Shown: positions 1 to 7,820, counted from the stretch's first letter. The stretch is DNA of 25,060 nucleotides from an uncultured Bergeyella sp. (GCA_916710115.1 CAKAOY010000003.1:1-25060), one strand, 5' to 3'. Translations and numbers: made by a program. Notes: generated by a model not told the origin, from the letters alone.

Positions 1-336
1 CTACTTGATGTAATAGAAGACTGCCTCGAAGGAAAAGAAATAAATCTAAAATTCCGAAACAAAAAAGCAGTATGCCTTGTAGTATGCTCAGGAGGATATC
101 CTGGAACCATACAAACAGGGCTAGAAATCTCTGGATTAGACAAAATAGAACATAGTCAAGTATTATTTGCTGGAGCAAGAACAGAAGATAGTAAAATATT
201 AACATCAGGAGGTAGAGTAGCAAATATCGTAGCTATTGGAGATACCTACGAAGAAGCACGAGAAAAAGTCTATGCTGATGCCAAACACTTGAAGTTTGAT
301 TATGCTTTTCACAGAGATGATATTGCTAAATTCTAA
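1..336 (+). CDS. purD: Phosphoribosylamine-glycine ligase (GARS), C-terminal part
   Basis: This is the last 111 codons of an open frame that enters from the left edge. It matches the C-terminal part of GAR synthetase, the ATP-grasp enzyme that joins glycine to 5-phosphoribosylamine in de novo purine synthesis. Visible family segments are CLVVCSGGYPG near the fragment start, HSQVLFAGAR in the middle, and TSGGRVANIVAIGDTYEEAREKVY before the end, which is the typical ATP-grasp C domain of PurD. The gene ends in TAA and is followed within 16 bp by a strong hairpin terminator, so it is the last gene of its unit. The N domain and the ATP-binding core lie outside the window, so completeness cannot be judged. 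Confidence 0.93.
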   Translation, partial: LLDVIEDCLEGKEINLKFRNKKAVCLVVCSGGYPGTIQTGLEISGLDKIEHSQVLFAGARTEDSKILTSGGRVANIVAIGDTYEEAREKVYADAKHLKFDYAFHRDDIAKF

Positions 337-351
337 GATTTAAACATCCTA

Positions 352-376
352 AAGAGACTTTTTAAGTCTCTTTTTT
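352..376 (+). terminator. Rho-independent terminator after purD
   Basis: A nine-base stem AAGAGACTT/AAGTCTCTT with a three-base loop is followed by a T run. It lies 16 bp after the purD stop codon and upstream of the next promoter. Confidence 0.85.
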
Positions 377-390
377 CTTTATAAAATATA

Positions 391-423
391 TTTGGTTAAA
401 TTAATTTTATTTTTATATATTTG
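391..423 (+). promoter_or_regulatory. Bacteroidota-type promoter for the amidinotransferase gene
   Basis: TTTG at 391-394 and TATATTTG at 416-423 are separated by 21 bases, matching the known Bacteroidota -33 TTTG and -7 TAnnTTTG elements. The expected start of transcription is near 430, leaving a leader of about 55 nt before the ATG at 486. Confidence 0.72.
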
Positions 424-485
424 TACAATAACCTATTAGTCGGTACTACAAACCATAAATTAGGTTTTAACTTAATCCGATTCTT

Positions 486-1400
486 ATGAAACTAAATATT
501 CAAAACGAAACTGGAAGACTCAAAATGGTCGTTTTGGGACAACCAATATCTATGGGAAAAAATCCTACATTGGAAGAAACCTATGATGCTAAATCCTACT
601 ATACCACACAGCAAGGAAATTATCCCAATGAAGAAGATATAACTTATGAAATGACTTCTTTTGAAAATACTCTAAAAAAATACGGAGTAGAAGTCCTAAG
701 ACCAGAAATTATAAACGATTACAACCAAGTTTTCGCTCGAGATGTAGCCTTCGTGGTTGAAGATAAAATGTTCATTTCTAACATTATAGAAGACAGAGCC
801 GATGAGCAAGATGCTTATTCAAAAATTTTTGAACAAGTAAATTGGAAAAACATCATCAATCTACCTACTACCGCTCATATCGAAGGAGGAGATGTTATAG
901 TATGGAATGATTTTATTTTCGTGGGAGCGTGTTTTAGTCCCGATTATAGAAATTACAAAACAGCAAGAACCAACCAATTAGCAGTGGAATTGCTTCGCGA
1001 GTTTTTCCCAAACAAACGAGTTTTAGAGTTTGATTTACGAAAAAACGACAGAGACCCATTCAATGGGGTACTTCATTTAGATTGCACTTTCAATCCAATT
1101 GGAAGAGATAAATGCATCATCTACAAAGATGGTTTTGCAAAGGAAAAAGATTTCAAACTGATATTAGATATTTTCGGTGAAAAAAATTGCTTCCAAGTAA
1201 CCCAACAAGAAATGTTTGAAATGAATCCTAATATATTCTCTATTTCTCCAGAAGTGTTGGTTTCCGATAAAACTTTTACGAGGATGAATAATCATATCCG
1301 TGACAAATGGGGTATACAAGTGGAAGAAATTCCCTACCGCGAAATATCAAAAATGGGAGGATTGCTGAGATGCTCTACAATGCCTTTGATAAGAGAATAA
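486..1400 (+). CDS. Amidinotransferase/arginine deiminase-superfamily protein
   Basis: The 304-residue protein has the pentein fold signature of guanidine-modifying enzymes. Visible motifs are ARDVAF (Arg85-Asp86, substrate side chain contacts), HIEGGDVIVW with the catalytic acid Glu133 in EGGD, HLDCTFNPIG with His197, and GGLLRCSTMPLIRE with the nucleophilic Cys296 near the C-terminus. The full Cys-His-Glu set is therefore intact. The family includes glycine amidinotransferase, arginine deiminase and dimethylarginine hydrolase; flavobacteria carry a very similar protein of this length whose substrate is, as far as I know, not settled. There is no signal peptide, so it is cytoplasmic. It has its own promoter and terminator and is monocistronic. 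The substrate (arginine or another guanidino compound) is inferred only from the superfamily. Confidence 0.88.
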   Translation: MKLNIQNETGRLKMVVLGQPISMGKNPTLEETYDAKSYYTTQQGNYPNEEDITYEMTSFENTLKKYGVEVLRPEIINDYNQVFARDVAFVVEDKMFISNIIEDRADEQDAYSKIFEQVNWKNIINLPTTAHIEGGDVIVWNDFIFVGACFSPDYRNYKTARTNQLAVELLREFFPNKRVLEFDLRKNDRDPFNGVLHLDCTFNPIGRDKCIIYKDGFAKEKDFKLILDIFGEKNCFQVTQQEMFEMNPNIFSISPEVLVSDKTFTRMNNHIRDKWGIQVEEIPYREISKMGGLLRCSTMPLIRE

Positions 1401-1403
1401 ATA

Positions 1404-1436
1404 AAAAAAGTTGTCTTAAAAAGACAACTTTTTTTT
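1404..1436. terminator. Bidirectional terminator between convergent genes
   Basis: The stem AAAAAAGTTGTCTT/AAGACAACTTTTTT has a three-base loop, with an A run on one side and a T run on the other. It serves the amidinotransferase gene on the plus strand and the barrel-protein gene on the minus strand, whose stop codon it abuts. Confidence 0.88.
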
Positions 1437-2073
1437 ATTTAAAAATATAGCTCACTCCAATGCTAATAGCTTGTTCTGATTTTTTTTTCGTTACTTCTTT
1501 GGGCATATTTTTCAAATCAGGATAAGTATCAGACAACCCCAAGTCGTATTTTAATGTAAGCTCTAATTGTCTTCTATAACTAAAACCTAACCCCAAACCA
1601 ATCCCCCAATTGAAGGAATTTGCTTTCCCATACTTATCAATAGCGTAATAATCGCGTGATGGTTTCTCTACTTTTTGATTTAACAAAAAATTAAAATAAG
1701 GTCCTCCTAATGCAAAAAACTCAGATTCTGCCTCAGAGAAATACCCCTTCACATAAATTGGTACGGAAATATAGTCATTATAATATTTCGTTTCTTTATT
1801 TCCTCCCTCGGCCTTGTTATAGCCCGTTTCTCCTGCTTGATGATATTTCACTTCTGTTTGTAGATATAGCATATCATCGTGATCAGCAGGGATTAGAGCC
1901 ATTGCTCCCGCTTGTAGTCCTATTCTTTTTCCTGATGGATTATGGGCATTTCTCACACCTGAATAATTACCACCCGCCAAAACCCCAAAACGAGTTTCGG
2001 AAAAACGAATATCTATCTGAGCAAAAGACATTACTGAAACCAATAAACTTGCTCCTAATATTATTTTTTTCAT
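1435..2073 (-). CDS. PorT-like outer-membrane beta-barrel protein
   Basis: The 212-residue protein begins with a clear Sec signal peptide, MKKIILGASLLVSVMSFAQ, with likely cleavage after FAQ. The rest alternates polar and hydrophobic residues with many aromatic and glycine positions (FGVLAGGNYSG, LYLQTEVKYHQAG, ISVPIYVKGYF, NWGIGLGLGFSYRR, LELTLKYDLGL) and ends in ISIGVSYIFK with the terminal-strand aromatic pattern. This fits the small eight-strand Bacteroidota barrel family (OMP_b-brl_2/PorT type). The function of the family is mostly unknown. I chose the start at 2073: an upstream in-frame start at 2118 would add 15 residues ahead of the signal peptide and lies inside the sucD terminator hairpin. 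No consensus promoter is visible between that hairpin and the gene, so expression may depend on read-through from sucD or on an unrecognised promoter. Confidence 0.82.
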   Translation of the reverse strand: MKKIILGASLLVSVMSFAQIDIRFSETRFGVLAGGNYSGVRNAHNPSGKRIGLQAGAMALIPADHDDMLYLQTEVKYHQAGETGYNKAEGGNKETKYYNDYISVPIYVKGYFSEAESEFFALGGPYFNFLLNQKVEKPSRDYYAIDKYGKANSFNWGIGLGLGFSYRRQLELTLKYDLGLSDTYPDLKNMPKEVTKKKSEQAISIGVSYIFK

Positions 2074-2098
2074 AAAAATGTATTTTAAAATATAACTG

Positions 2099-2136
2099 AA
2101 AAACCTTAGTATCCACAAAATTTGTAAATACTAAGG
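2099..2136 (-). terminator. Terminator after sucD, long dyad
   Basis: CCTTAGTAT at 2104-2112 pairs with ATACTAAGG at 2128-2136, and the spacer holds an inner ACAAA/TTTGT pair, giving 14 of 16 matched positions around one centre. Read on the minus strand it is followed by TTTTT, 28 bp beyond the sucD stop codon. Confidence 0.75.
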
Positions 2137-2164
2137 AAATTTTATAGATAGTTTTATACTTAAT

Positions 2165-3037
2165 TTACCCTAAAACTTTTGCTACCATAGCACCAATTTC
2201 CGCAGGAGAATCTACTACATTGATACCATTTTCTCTCATAATGGCCATTTTGGCTTGAGCTGTATCTTCTGCACCACCTACAATAGCACCTGCGTGTCCC
2301 ATTGTTCTACCTTTTGGAGCTGTTTGCCCAGCAATAAATCCTACCACCGGTTTTTTAGAACCGCTTTGTTTGTACCATCTTGCAGCTTCAGCTTCTAAGG
2401 AACCTCCAATCTCTCCAATCATTACAACAGCCTCAGTCTCTGGGTCGTTAATGAATAATTCTAGAGCCTCCTTGGTAGTAGTTCCAATGATTGGGTCTCC
2501 ACCAATACCGATAGCTGTGGATACACCATAGCCTGCTCTTACAACTTGGTCTGCTGCTTCGTAAGTAAGTGTTCCTGATTTAGAAACGATACCTACCTTT
2601 CCTTTTTTGAAGACAAACCCTGGCATAATACCAATTTTTGCTTCTTCTGATGTGATAATACCTGGGCAGTTTGGCCCAATTAATCTGCAATCTTTATCTG
2701 CAATATAGGCTTTTACTTTTACCATATCTGCCACTGGAATACCTTCTGTAATACACACAATTACTTTAATACCTGCCTCTGCGGCTTCCATTACTGCATC
2801 AGCTGCGAATGCTGGTGGTACGAAAATAATAGATACATTCGCACCTGCTTTTTCTACAGCTTCCGCTACGGTATTAAATACTGGCTTACCAAGATGCTCA
2901 GAGCCACCCTTACCTGGGGTTACTCCACCTACCACATTTGTTCCATACTCAATCATTTGAGTTGCATGGAAAGTTCCCTCATTTCCTGTAAATCCTTGAA
3001 CAATTACTCTAGAATCCTTATTAACTAATACTGACAT
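2165..3037 (-). CDS. sucD: Succinyl-CoA ligase (ADP-forming) alpha subunit
   Basis: SucD forms a complex with SucC and converts succinyl-CoA plus ADP or GDP and phosphate into succinate, CoA and ATP or GTP in the TCA cycle. The 290-residue length is standard. The N-terminal CoA-binding Rossmann domain shows [18 protein letters not shown] and GGVTPGKGG; the ligase-CoA domain shows [24 protein letters not shown] and GIGGDPIIG; the phosphohistidine region is [13 protein letters not shown] with His248 as the phosphorylated residue. sucC is not in the window, which is common in flavobacteria where the two genes lie apart. An LpxD-like gene lies just upstream on the same strand with a 152 bp gap. 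No clean promoter is visible in that gap. Confidence 0.97.
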   Translation of the reverse strand: MSVLVNKDSRVIVQGFTGNEGTFHATQMIEYGTNVVGGVTPGKGGSEHLGKPVFNTVAEAVEKAGANVSIIFVPPAFAADAVMEAAEAGIKVIVCITEGIPVADMVKVKAYIADKDCRLIGPNCPGIITSEEAKIGIMPGFVFKKGKVGIVSKSGTLTYEAADQVVRAGYGVSTAIGIGGDPIIGTTTKEALELFINDPETEAVVMIGEIGGSLEAEAARWYKQSGSKKPVVGFIAGQTAPKGRTMGHAGAIVGGAEDTAQAKMAIMRENGINVVDSPAEIGAMVAKVLG

Positions 3038-3189
3038 ATTTTTTCTATTTTTTTTTGTAAATTTTATTTGCCGTAAAATTAAGTTTTTTTTTTGAATTAA
3101 AAGTATTTTTTATAATTTTTTTTGTATATATTTAAATATCAAAATGATATTGTCATTTTTAGGTTTCTTAATTTTATAGAGAATTTTTC

Positions 3190-4092
3190 TTACTTCAAGT
3201 TTCTCAATTTTACTTCCTTTTTCAAATATCCTCTGAAATCTTCTGCGATAGGTCCAAAATAAGTTCCTTTTTCAAGATTTCTATTTACCCCCACTTGTGC
3301 AAGGAGGATTGTTCCTTTCTCTATTTTCAGTCCCGAAGCTACACCTACTTGCCCCCACATCGTTACCTCATCTTCTATGATACAACATCCTGCAATCCCT
3401 GTTTGGGAAGCTATCAAGCATCTTTTCCCAATGACAGTATCATGGCCTATTTGTATTTGATTGTCTAATATTGACCCTTCGCCGATGATAGTAGATGCCG
3501 TTACGCCTCGGTCTATTGTACAAAGGTTTCCTATCTCTACATTATTCTCTATCAATACATTACCAACAGAAATCAGTCTATCAAAATTACCGTTGAGCTT
3601 TCTGTAATAGAATGCATCACCCCCTATGATGGTTCCTGATTGAATGACTACATTATCGCCAATCTCTGTTCTATCACCAATTACCACATTTGGGAAAATA
3701 TGGCAATTTTTTCCTATCCTCACACCATTACCAATCACTACCGACGGATGGATAAAAGTCCCTTCACCAACAATAGCATCATCAAGATTTTCCTTAAAGT
3801 TAGATATTTTCGTGAAATAAGTATTGATTTTATTAAAGTCTCTAAATGGGTCATCGGAAACCAATAATGCCTTTCCCTTAGGGCACTCTACTTCTTTGTC
3901 TATCAGTATTATAGTAGCGTTAGAATTAAGGGCTTTATCATAATATTTTGGGTGATTAACGAATACGATATCTCCCTCTCTCACCATATGGATTTCATTT
4001 GTACCAAATACGGGGAAATTTTCATCTCCAATGAATCTCGCTCCTATGATTTCTGCTATTTTTCTAAGTGTTTGCGGTTGTTCAAAAGTCAT
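3190..4092 (-). CDS. LpxD-like UDP-3-O-acylglucosamine N-acyltransferase paralogue
   Basis: The protein has the two-part layout of LpxD. An N-terminal uridine-binding-type domain (about residues 8-105) includes [18 protein letters not shown]. It is followed by a left-handed beta-helix built of hexapeptide repeats (about 106-280), such as [58 protein letters not shown] contains His217, at the place of the catalytic His239 of E. coli LpxD. At 300 residues it is about 40 shorter than E. coli LpxD and lacks most of the C-terminal helical part. Flavobacteria usually have a full-length lpxD elsewhere plus this shorter paralogue beside sucD, so a role in lipid A or another acylated sugar is likely but the substrate is unproven. 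Its promoter faces away from the divergent methyltransferase. Confidence 0.85.
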   Translation of the reverse strand: MTFEQPQTLRKIAEIIGARFIGDENFPVFGTNEIHMVREGDIVFVNHPKYYDKALNSNATIILIDKEVECPKGKALLVSDDPFRDFNKINTYFTKISNFKENLDDAIVGEGTFIHPSVVIGNGVRIGKNCHIFPNVVIGDRTEIGDNVVIQSGTIIGGDAFYYRKLNGNFDRLISVGNVLIENNVEIGNLCTIDRGVTASTIIGEGSILDNQIQIGHDTVIGKRCLIASQTGIAGCCIIEDEVTMWGQVGVASGLKIEKGTILLAQVGVNRNLEKGTYFGPIAEDFRGYLKKEVKLRNLK

Positions 4093-4107
4093 TTTATTAT
4101 TTTATGA

Positions 4108-4139
4108 CAAAAATATTAATTATCTACCAACTAAGCAAT
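4108..4139 (-). promoter_or_regulatory. Promoter for the LpxD-like gene
   Basis: On the minus strand, TATTTTTG (4108-4115) lies 20 bases downstream of ATTG (4136-4139), a one-base variant of TTTG. Transcription would start near 4101, giving a very short leader before the ATG at 4092. The same element pair and spacing occurs upstream of atpB. Confidence 0.55.
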
Positions 4140-4156
4140 TTTATAAAAAAAATAAC

Positions 4157-4164
4157 TACCTTTG
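4157..4164 (+). promoter_or_regulatory. -7 element of the methyltransferase gene
   Basis: TACCTTTG matches TAnnTTTG and ends only five bases before the chosen ATG at 4170, implying a leaderless or near-leaderless transcript. No clear -33 TTTG is visible upstream, so the call rests on one element. Confidence 0.45.
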
Positions 4165-4169
4165 GCCGT

Positions 4170-4871
4170 ATGAAAGATTTAATGGGCCAGGCTATTTGGG
4201 ATTTTTATTTCCAAAATGATGCCGAAGATATGGAAACAGAGACTTCTATTTCGGAAATTGACGAGTTCCCTACGGAGTATCTATTTCGTAACTATTCTGA
4301 AATGAACAATATTGAAAAAAAAGCTCTACAGCTATCCTATGGGCATGTTTTGGATATAGGTGCAGGTGCAGGATGCCATAGTCTATATCTTCAAAATGAA
4401 AAAAATCTCTCCGTTACCGCCTTAGATATTTCCCAAAAATCAATAGAAGTATGCAAGAAACAAGGCCTACAAAATAGTATCTGTATGGATATTTTGGATT
4501 TTTCAGCAGAAAAATTTGATACGATTCTTATGCTAATGAACGGAACTGGGATTTTCAAAAGTCTTAGCAAAATAGATATTTATCTCCAAAAATTAAAATC
4601 TTTGCTCAATGAAAAAGGGCAAATACTCATTGACAGCACAGATATCATCTATATGTTCGACAAGGATAAAGACGGCGGTGTATATATACCTGCTAATGGA
4701 TATTATGGAGAATTGGACTATATTATCTACTATAAAGGTGATATGGAAATAACAAAATGGCTATATATGGACTACCAAACCCTAAAAAATGCGGTAGAAA
4801 ACAACGGTCTAAAAATAGAACTCATAACCAAAGAAGATTATTCATTTTTAGCAAAAATTACTTTAAAATAA
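4170..4871 (+). CDS. Class I SAM-dependent methyltransferase
   Basis: The 233-residue protein contains a Rossmann-type methyltransferase core. Motif I is VLDIGAGAGCHS (residues 60-71) for SAM binding, motif II is VTALDISQKSIEVCKKQG with the acidic residue that holds the ribose, then CMDILDF, and FDTILMLMNGTGIF is motif IV. The N-terminal stretch MKDLMGQAIWDFYFQND and DEFPTEYLFRNYSEM are typical of a conserved flavobacterial subgroup. The substrate is unknown. The start at 4170 is preferred over the upstream in-frame ATG at 4068 because that one lies inside the divergent LpxD-like gene and because the -7 element sits just before 4170. The gene is monocistronic and ends at a strong hairpin. Confidence 0.85.
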   Translation: MKDLMGQAIWDFYFQNDAEDMETETSISEIDEFPTEYLFRNYSEMNNIEKKALQLSYGHVLDIGAGAGCHSLYLQNEKNLSVTALDISQKSIEVCKKQGLQNSICMDILDFSAEKFDTILMLMNGTGIFKSLSKIDIYLQKLKSLLNEKGQILIDSTDIIYMFDKDKDGGVYIPANGYYGELDYIIYYKGDMEITKWLYMDYQTLKNAVENNGLKIELITKEDYSFLAKITLK

Positions 4872-4874
4872 CAT

Positions 4875-4910
4875 AAAAGTTGATGATAATCATCATCAAC
4901 TTTTGTTTTT
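4875..4910. terminator. Terminator between convergent methyltransferase and nuclease genes
   Basis: AAAAGTTGATGA at 4875-4886 pairs with TCATCAACTTTT at 4893-4904, extended by a T-A pair to leave a four-base loop. The T-rich flank is best on the plus strand (TTTTGTTTTT). On the minus strand it gives TTTTATGTTATTTT, so it may also end the nuclease transcript. Confidence 0.87.
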
Positions 4911-4926
4911 CATTAATTATAAGTTA

Positions 4927-6429
4927 TTATTTATAAACCAATTTCATTACTTTTTTGCCTATTTTTAAGAAATAAAATCCCGCTGGAAATTGTCCAATAT
5001 TAATCGGTTGGTTAGCATTCACTCGTTCAATAATCCGAACCATTTCTCCATCGACATTAAAAATTTCCAATGTTTGATTCGGGTTGATATTTTTAAAAAA
5101 AATAGTGCCTTTGCGAGTTAAATTTGGATAAAAATGAATTGTTTTTGATGCTTTTTTATCTGATTTTGATAATTTTTTCCGATAGCATAACCAAGACAAA
5201 TTATCTATTGCCACCCTACCTGAGGCATTGCTTAATTCTATCACTACATTACCTTTAATATTTATATTTTTAACTTCGTAAATAGTTGGTGTTTTGCTAA
5301 TTAAAATTGTTTTCTTCGGTACTCCATTCACAGATACTATGAGCGATACTTTTTTATCTGAATACGGTATATAAGCCTTAAATATAATAGTAGATAATCC
5401 ATTTTTTAACGGAGATGAAGTAAGTTTCCCAGATTTCATCACTATTACCTTGCTATCAGCATCCTTTACATCGGTACGAACGTTAGTAGCTGTCCAAGTA
5501 ATATTATTGCTCGTCCAAGTTCTATTCTCATATTTTCCGACACTCGTTCCCATATTTTCAAAATCTTCTATTCCACAAAATGAGGTTGATGGTGAAGATT
5601 TAGTAGTTGGAGCAATGGATTGTGTAGCAATATCGGTATCTTTCCAGATAATATTAACCCATTCAGGATTATCTATATACGGATTTCTATTATGTTGTAT
5701 TTGATATATAATATTATTTCGATCTATCTCTCTCCGAGATACTGGGTCTTGATTATGCCATTTCAATAGAATATCTAATTCCCATTTTTTAAGAGCCTGA
5801 TTTTTGCTACCATCTAATATATCTCCCGTGCTGAAATTTGGCAACTCATTTTCGTATCTCGTCACAAAATAAAAAATCATACGAGCAATATCTCCCTTAA
5901 ACTCGTCAATTGGTTCAAAAACGGATTTTGAATATCCTTCAGTAACATTAATTCCTATTTTTGAGCCATTTTTTGTAATAATAAAAGGCTTCAAAACCTC
6001 GCCAAAAGGTAAATTTCCTCTCAATTTATTGACTGCTCCATCAGTGGGTATCACAAAATGAGCATCATTTTTCATTGGCGATTTTTTACCAAAGCAACTC
6101 TGTGGAATGATATGCTCCCTGCTATAACAGTCTCCCTCGTTAATACATTTTTCACATTTATACTCTCCTTCTTTAAAATTATATGGGTCCTCTCCTTCTG
6201 GATTTTCTGAATAAATATCCAAAATAGTACCATCATTCTCATAATAGCGGTCTATATCTGCAGTTTTGTAGATATCCCAAAGTCCTAAATATTTTTTATC
6301 TACATGGCCTCGCGAAATAATTTCTGCAAGTTTAGTTTTCAACTCATAGCCTTTCAGTCCATCTATTCCTGCATAATACAAAACCATTTTACAAAAGGTA
6401 ATAGCCATTAAGGACAATCTCATTTTCAC
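4927..6429 (-). CDS. Secreted endonuclease I (EndA/NucM type) with T9SS tail
   Basis: Residues about 20-260 match the endonuclease I family: YYENDGTILDIYSENP, then SREHIIPQSCFG with His106 as general base, KNDAHFVIPTD, and GAVNKLRGNLPFGEV with Asn134 as Mg2+ ligand. This family cleaves DNA and often RNA nonspecifically. A linker leads to a beta-sandwich domain (about 290-415, CGIEDFENMG to VAIDNLSWLC). The last 70 residues form a type A T9SS sorting domain (HFYPNLT, LEIFNVDGEMV, FPAGFYFLKI, final lysine), so secretion through the outer membrane is expected. The N-terminus is odd: the first in-frame start is GTG at 6429, then ATG at 6423, and the hydrophobic stretch MRLSLMAITFCKMVLYYAG is a poor signal peptide. 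The stop of the HopJ-family gene lies 27 bp upstream. Confidence 0.86.
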   Translation of the reverse strand: MKMRLSLMAITFCKMVLYYAGIDGLKGYELKTKLAEIISRGHVDKKYLGLWDIYKTADIDRYYENDGTILDIYSENPEGEDPYNFKEGEYKCEKCINEGDCYSREHIIPQSCFGKKSPMKNDAHFVIPTDGAVNKLRGNLPFGEVLKPFIITKNGSKIGINVTEGYSKSVFEPIDEFKGDIARMIFYFVTRYENELPNFSTGDILDGSKNQALKKWELDILLKWHNQDPVSRREIDRNNIIYQIQHNRNPYIDNPEWVNIIWKDTDIATQSIAPTTKSSPSTSFCGIEDFENMGTSVGKYENRTWTSNNITWTATNVRTDVKDADSKVIVMKSGKLTSSPLKNGLSTIIFKAYIPYSDKKVSLIVSVNGVPKKTILISKTPTIYEVKNINIKGNVVIELSNASGRVAIDNLSWLCYRKKLSKSDKKASKTIHFYPNLTRKGTIFFKNINPNQTLEIFNVDGEMVRIIERVNANQPINIGQFPAGFYFLKIGKKVMKLVYK

Positions 6430-6456
6430 CGTTTTTTCATCTTGAAATTTAATATT

Positions 6457-6789
6457 CTATTTTTCCATTAGGGCATTACCATAAAAAGAAATACCCTCCC
6501 AGCCAAACTGAATGAAATTTCTAATATTCTGATGGTCTGTACCTCTCGGATTTTCCAAAACATCTTTTCTATAATAATTTCCAAAAAGATGCAAAGTCTC
6601 CTGAGGAGTAAAATTATTCAACTTTGCAAAATAAAATATCTTACACGAGCCATTATTCTGCCCTGCCTCATTGAAGAGATTGCCATTTTTAAACGATGTG
6701 GGAACAAAATCATAATGTGTATCAATATACTCAATCACCACACCAAAATCTATATTTTCAACTTGTTTTTTTAATTCTCCTATGGTCAT
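6457..6789 (-). CDS. HopJ type III effector-family protein
   Basis: The 110-residue protein matches the small HopJ family. The diagnostic core is FKNGNLFNEAGQNNGSCKIFYFAKLNNFTPQETLHLFGNYYRKDVLENPRGTDHQNIRNFIQFGWEGISF, with conserved NEAGQN.GSCKIF and GTDH.NIRNF blocks. The family is named after a Pseudomonas syringae effector, but close relatives occur in many environmental bacteria without type III secretion, so the name says little about function here; I infer a cytoplasmic protein of unknown role. It has no signal peptide or membrane segment. It lies between the ATP synthase terminator and the nuclease, and no promoter of its own is obvious, so it may be read at a low level through the terminator and co-transcribed with the nuclease. 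Confidence 0.85.
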   Translation of the reverse strand: MTIGELKKQVENIDFGVVIEYIDTHYDFVPTSFKNGNLFNEAGQNNGSCKIFYFAKLNNFTPQETLHLFGNYYRKDVLENPRGTDHQNIRNFIQFGWEGISFYGNALMEK

Positions 6790-6804
6790 TTTATTTTTTT
6801 AAAC

Positions 6805-6842
6805 AAAAGAGAGGTAATATTTATCTCAAAATTACCTCTCTT
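6805..6842 (-). terminator. Terminator at the end of the ATP synthase operon
   Basis: AAGAGAGGTAAT at 6807-6818 pairs with ATTACCTCTCTT at 6831-6842 across a 12-base loop. Read on the minus strand after atpG it is followed by a T-rich stretch (TTGTTT), a somewhat weak tail. Confidence 0.75.
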
Positions 6843-6887
6843 ATTATATTCTAAAAATCTATCAATTACTATAAATTTTATAAATAA

Positions 6888-7748
6888 TTATGAATTTTTC
6901 AATGCTTCTGCACCCGATACAATCTCTAATATTTCATTAGTAATTGCTGCCTGTCTCGCCTTATTGTAATAAATAACCAACTCATTTTTAAGAGCTTGGG
7001 CATTATCTGTTGCTTTATGCATTGCCGTCATTCTTGCTCCATGTTCTGATGCCACAGAATCCAAAACAGCCTTAAACAACTGATTTTTAATTGATTTTGG
7101 GATCAAGTTATCCAAAATTTCCGCTCTATTAGGCTCGAATATGTAATCTGCATCCACATTATCCTCCCCCTCTGGAATAGATATCGGCAAGAATCTCTCT
7201 GTTTGCACTTCTTGAGTAGCTGCATTGATGAATTTATTATAGATTAGATACACCTCATCAAATTTACCACTTACGAAATCTTCCATCACAGAGAATGCTA
7301 CATTAGAGACATTATCAAACGATAAGTTATCGTAAATTTCACTATGGTTTGCATATACATCTCGATTTCTTCTCACCGCATCAAAAACTTTTTTACCAAT
7401 AGTCAAAACTTCTACTTCTATATCAGTGTTTTGAGCAATTTGGTTATTTAATTCTTTTACCACAGATGAGTTGAAAGCTCCTGCAAGTCCTCTATTAGAG
7501 GTTATTGCGATATAAAGAACTCTCTTCACCTCCCTACTTTGTGCGTAGATAGAAAGATTATCTGGATTGGAGCTGGAATTCACATTTTGGATAAGTTCCT
7601 GTAACTTTTCAGAATAAGGTCTAAGCATTACGATTGCATCTTGTGCTTTTTTTAATTTAGCAGCAGAAACCATCTTCATTGCACTGGTTATCTGCATTGT
7701 AGATGAAATAGATGTAATCCTTCCTCTAATTTCTTTTAAGTTTGCCAT
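6888..7748 (-). CDS. atpG: F1Fo ATP synthase gamma subunit
   Basis: The gamma subunit is the central rotor shaft of F1 and couples proton flow to the catalytic beta sites. The 286-residue length is typical. The N-terminal helix MANLKEIRGRITSISSTMQITSAMKMVSAAKLKKAQ and the C-terminal helix VASEHGARMTAMHKATDNAQALKNELVIYYNKARQAAITNEILEIVSGAEAL are the paired coiled-coil segments that enter the alpha3beta3 core. The middle segment VLYIAITSNRGLAGAFNSSVVKEL belongs to the Rossmann-like globular domain. It is the last gene of the operon, 72 bp after atpA, with a terminator about 45 bp further on. Confidence 0.97.
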   Translation of the reverse strand: MANLKEIRGRITSISSTMQITSAMKMVSAAKLKKAQDAIVMLRPYSEKLQELIQNVNSSSNPDNLSIYAQSREVKRVLYIAITSNRGLAGAFNSSVVKELNNQIAQNTDIEVEVLTIGKKVFDAVRRNRDVYANHSEIYDNLSFDNVSNVAFSVMEDFVSGKFDEVYLIYNKFINAATQEVQTERFLPISIPEGEDNVDADYIFEPNRAEILDNLIPKSIKNQLFKAVLDSVASEHGARMTAMHKATDNAQALKNELVIYYNKARQAAITNEILEIVSGAEALKNS

Positions 7749-7780
7749 TCTCTTAATTTAGATATTATTGAATCGCTTCG

Positions 7781-7794
7781 GTATTAATTAATAC
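7781..7794. repeat. 14 bp perfect palindrome in the atpA-atpG gap
   Basis: GTATTAATTAATAC reads identically on both strands. Sixteen bases overlapping it (7782-7797) recur exactly at 21880-21895 upstream of the TonB receptor gene. Its function is unknown, and AT-rich composition makes chance a real alternative. Confidence 0.4.
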
Positions 7795-7820
7795 TAAAAA
7801 CTACCTGCGAGTTTCATTTT

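Noticed and set aside
2074..2118. Upstream start of the barrel protein giving MWILRFF...
   Set aside because: It lies within the sucD terminator hairpin and would place 15 residues before a normal signal peptide.
3135..3151. AATATCA-AAA-TGATATT inverted repeat after the LpxD-like gene as a terminator
   Set aside because: The stem is only 7 bp and almost all A-T, and no T run follows on the minus strand, so it is not convincing.
4068..4169. Upstream ATG extension of the methyltransferase by 34 residues
   Set aside because: The extension starts inside the divergent LpxD-like gene, does not resemble the family, and a -7 promoter element sits just before the conserved start at 4170.
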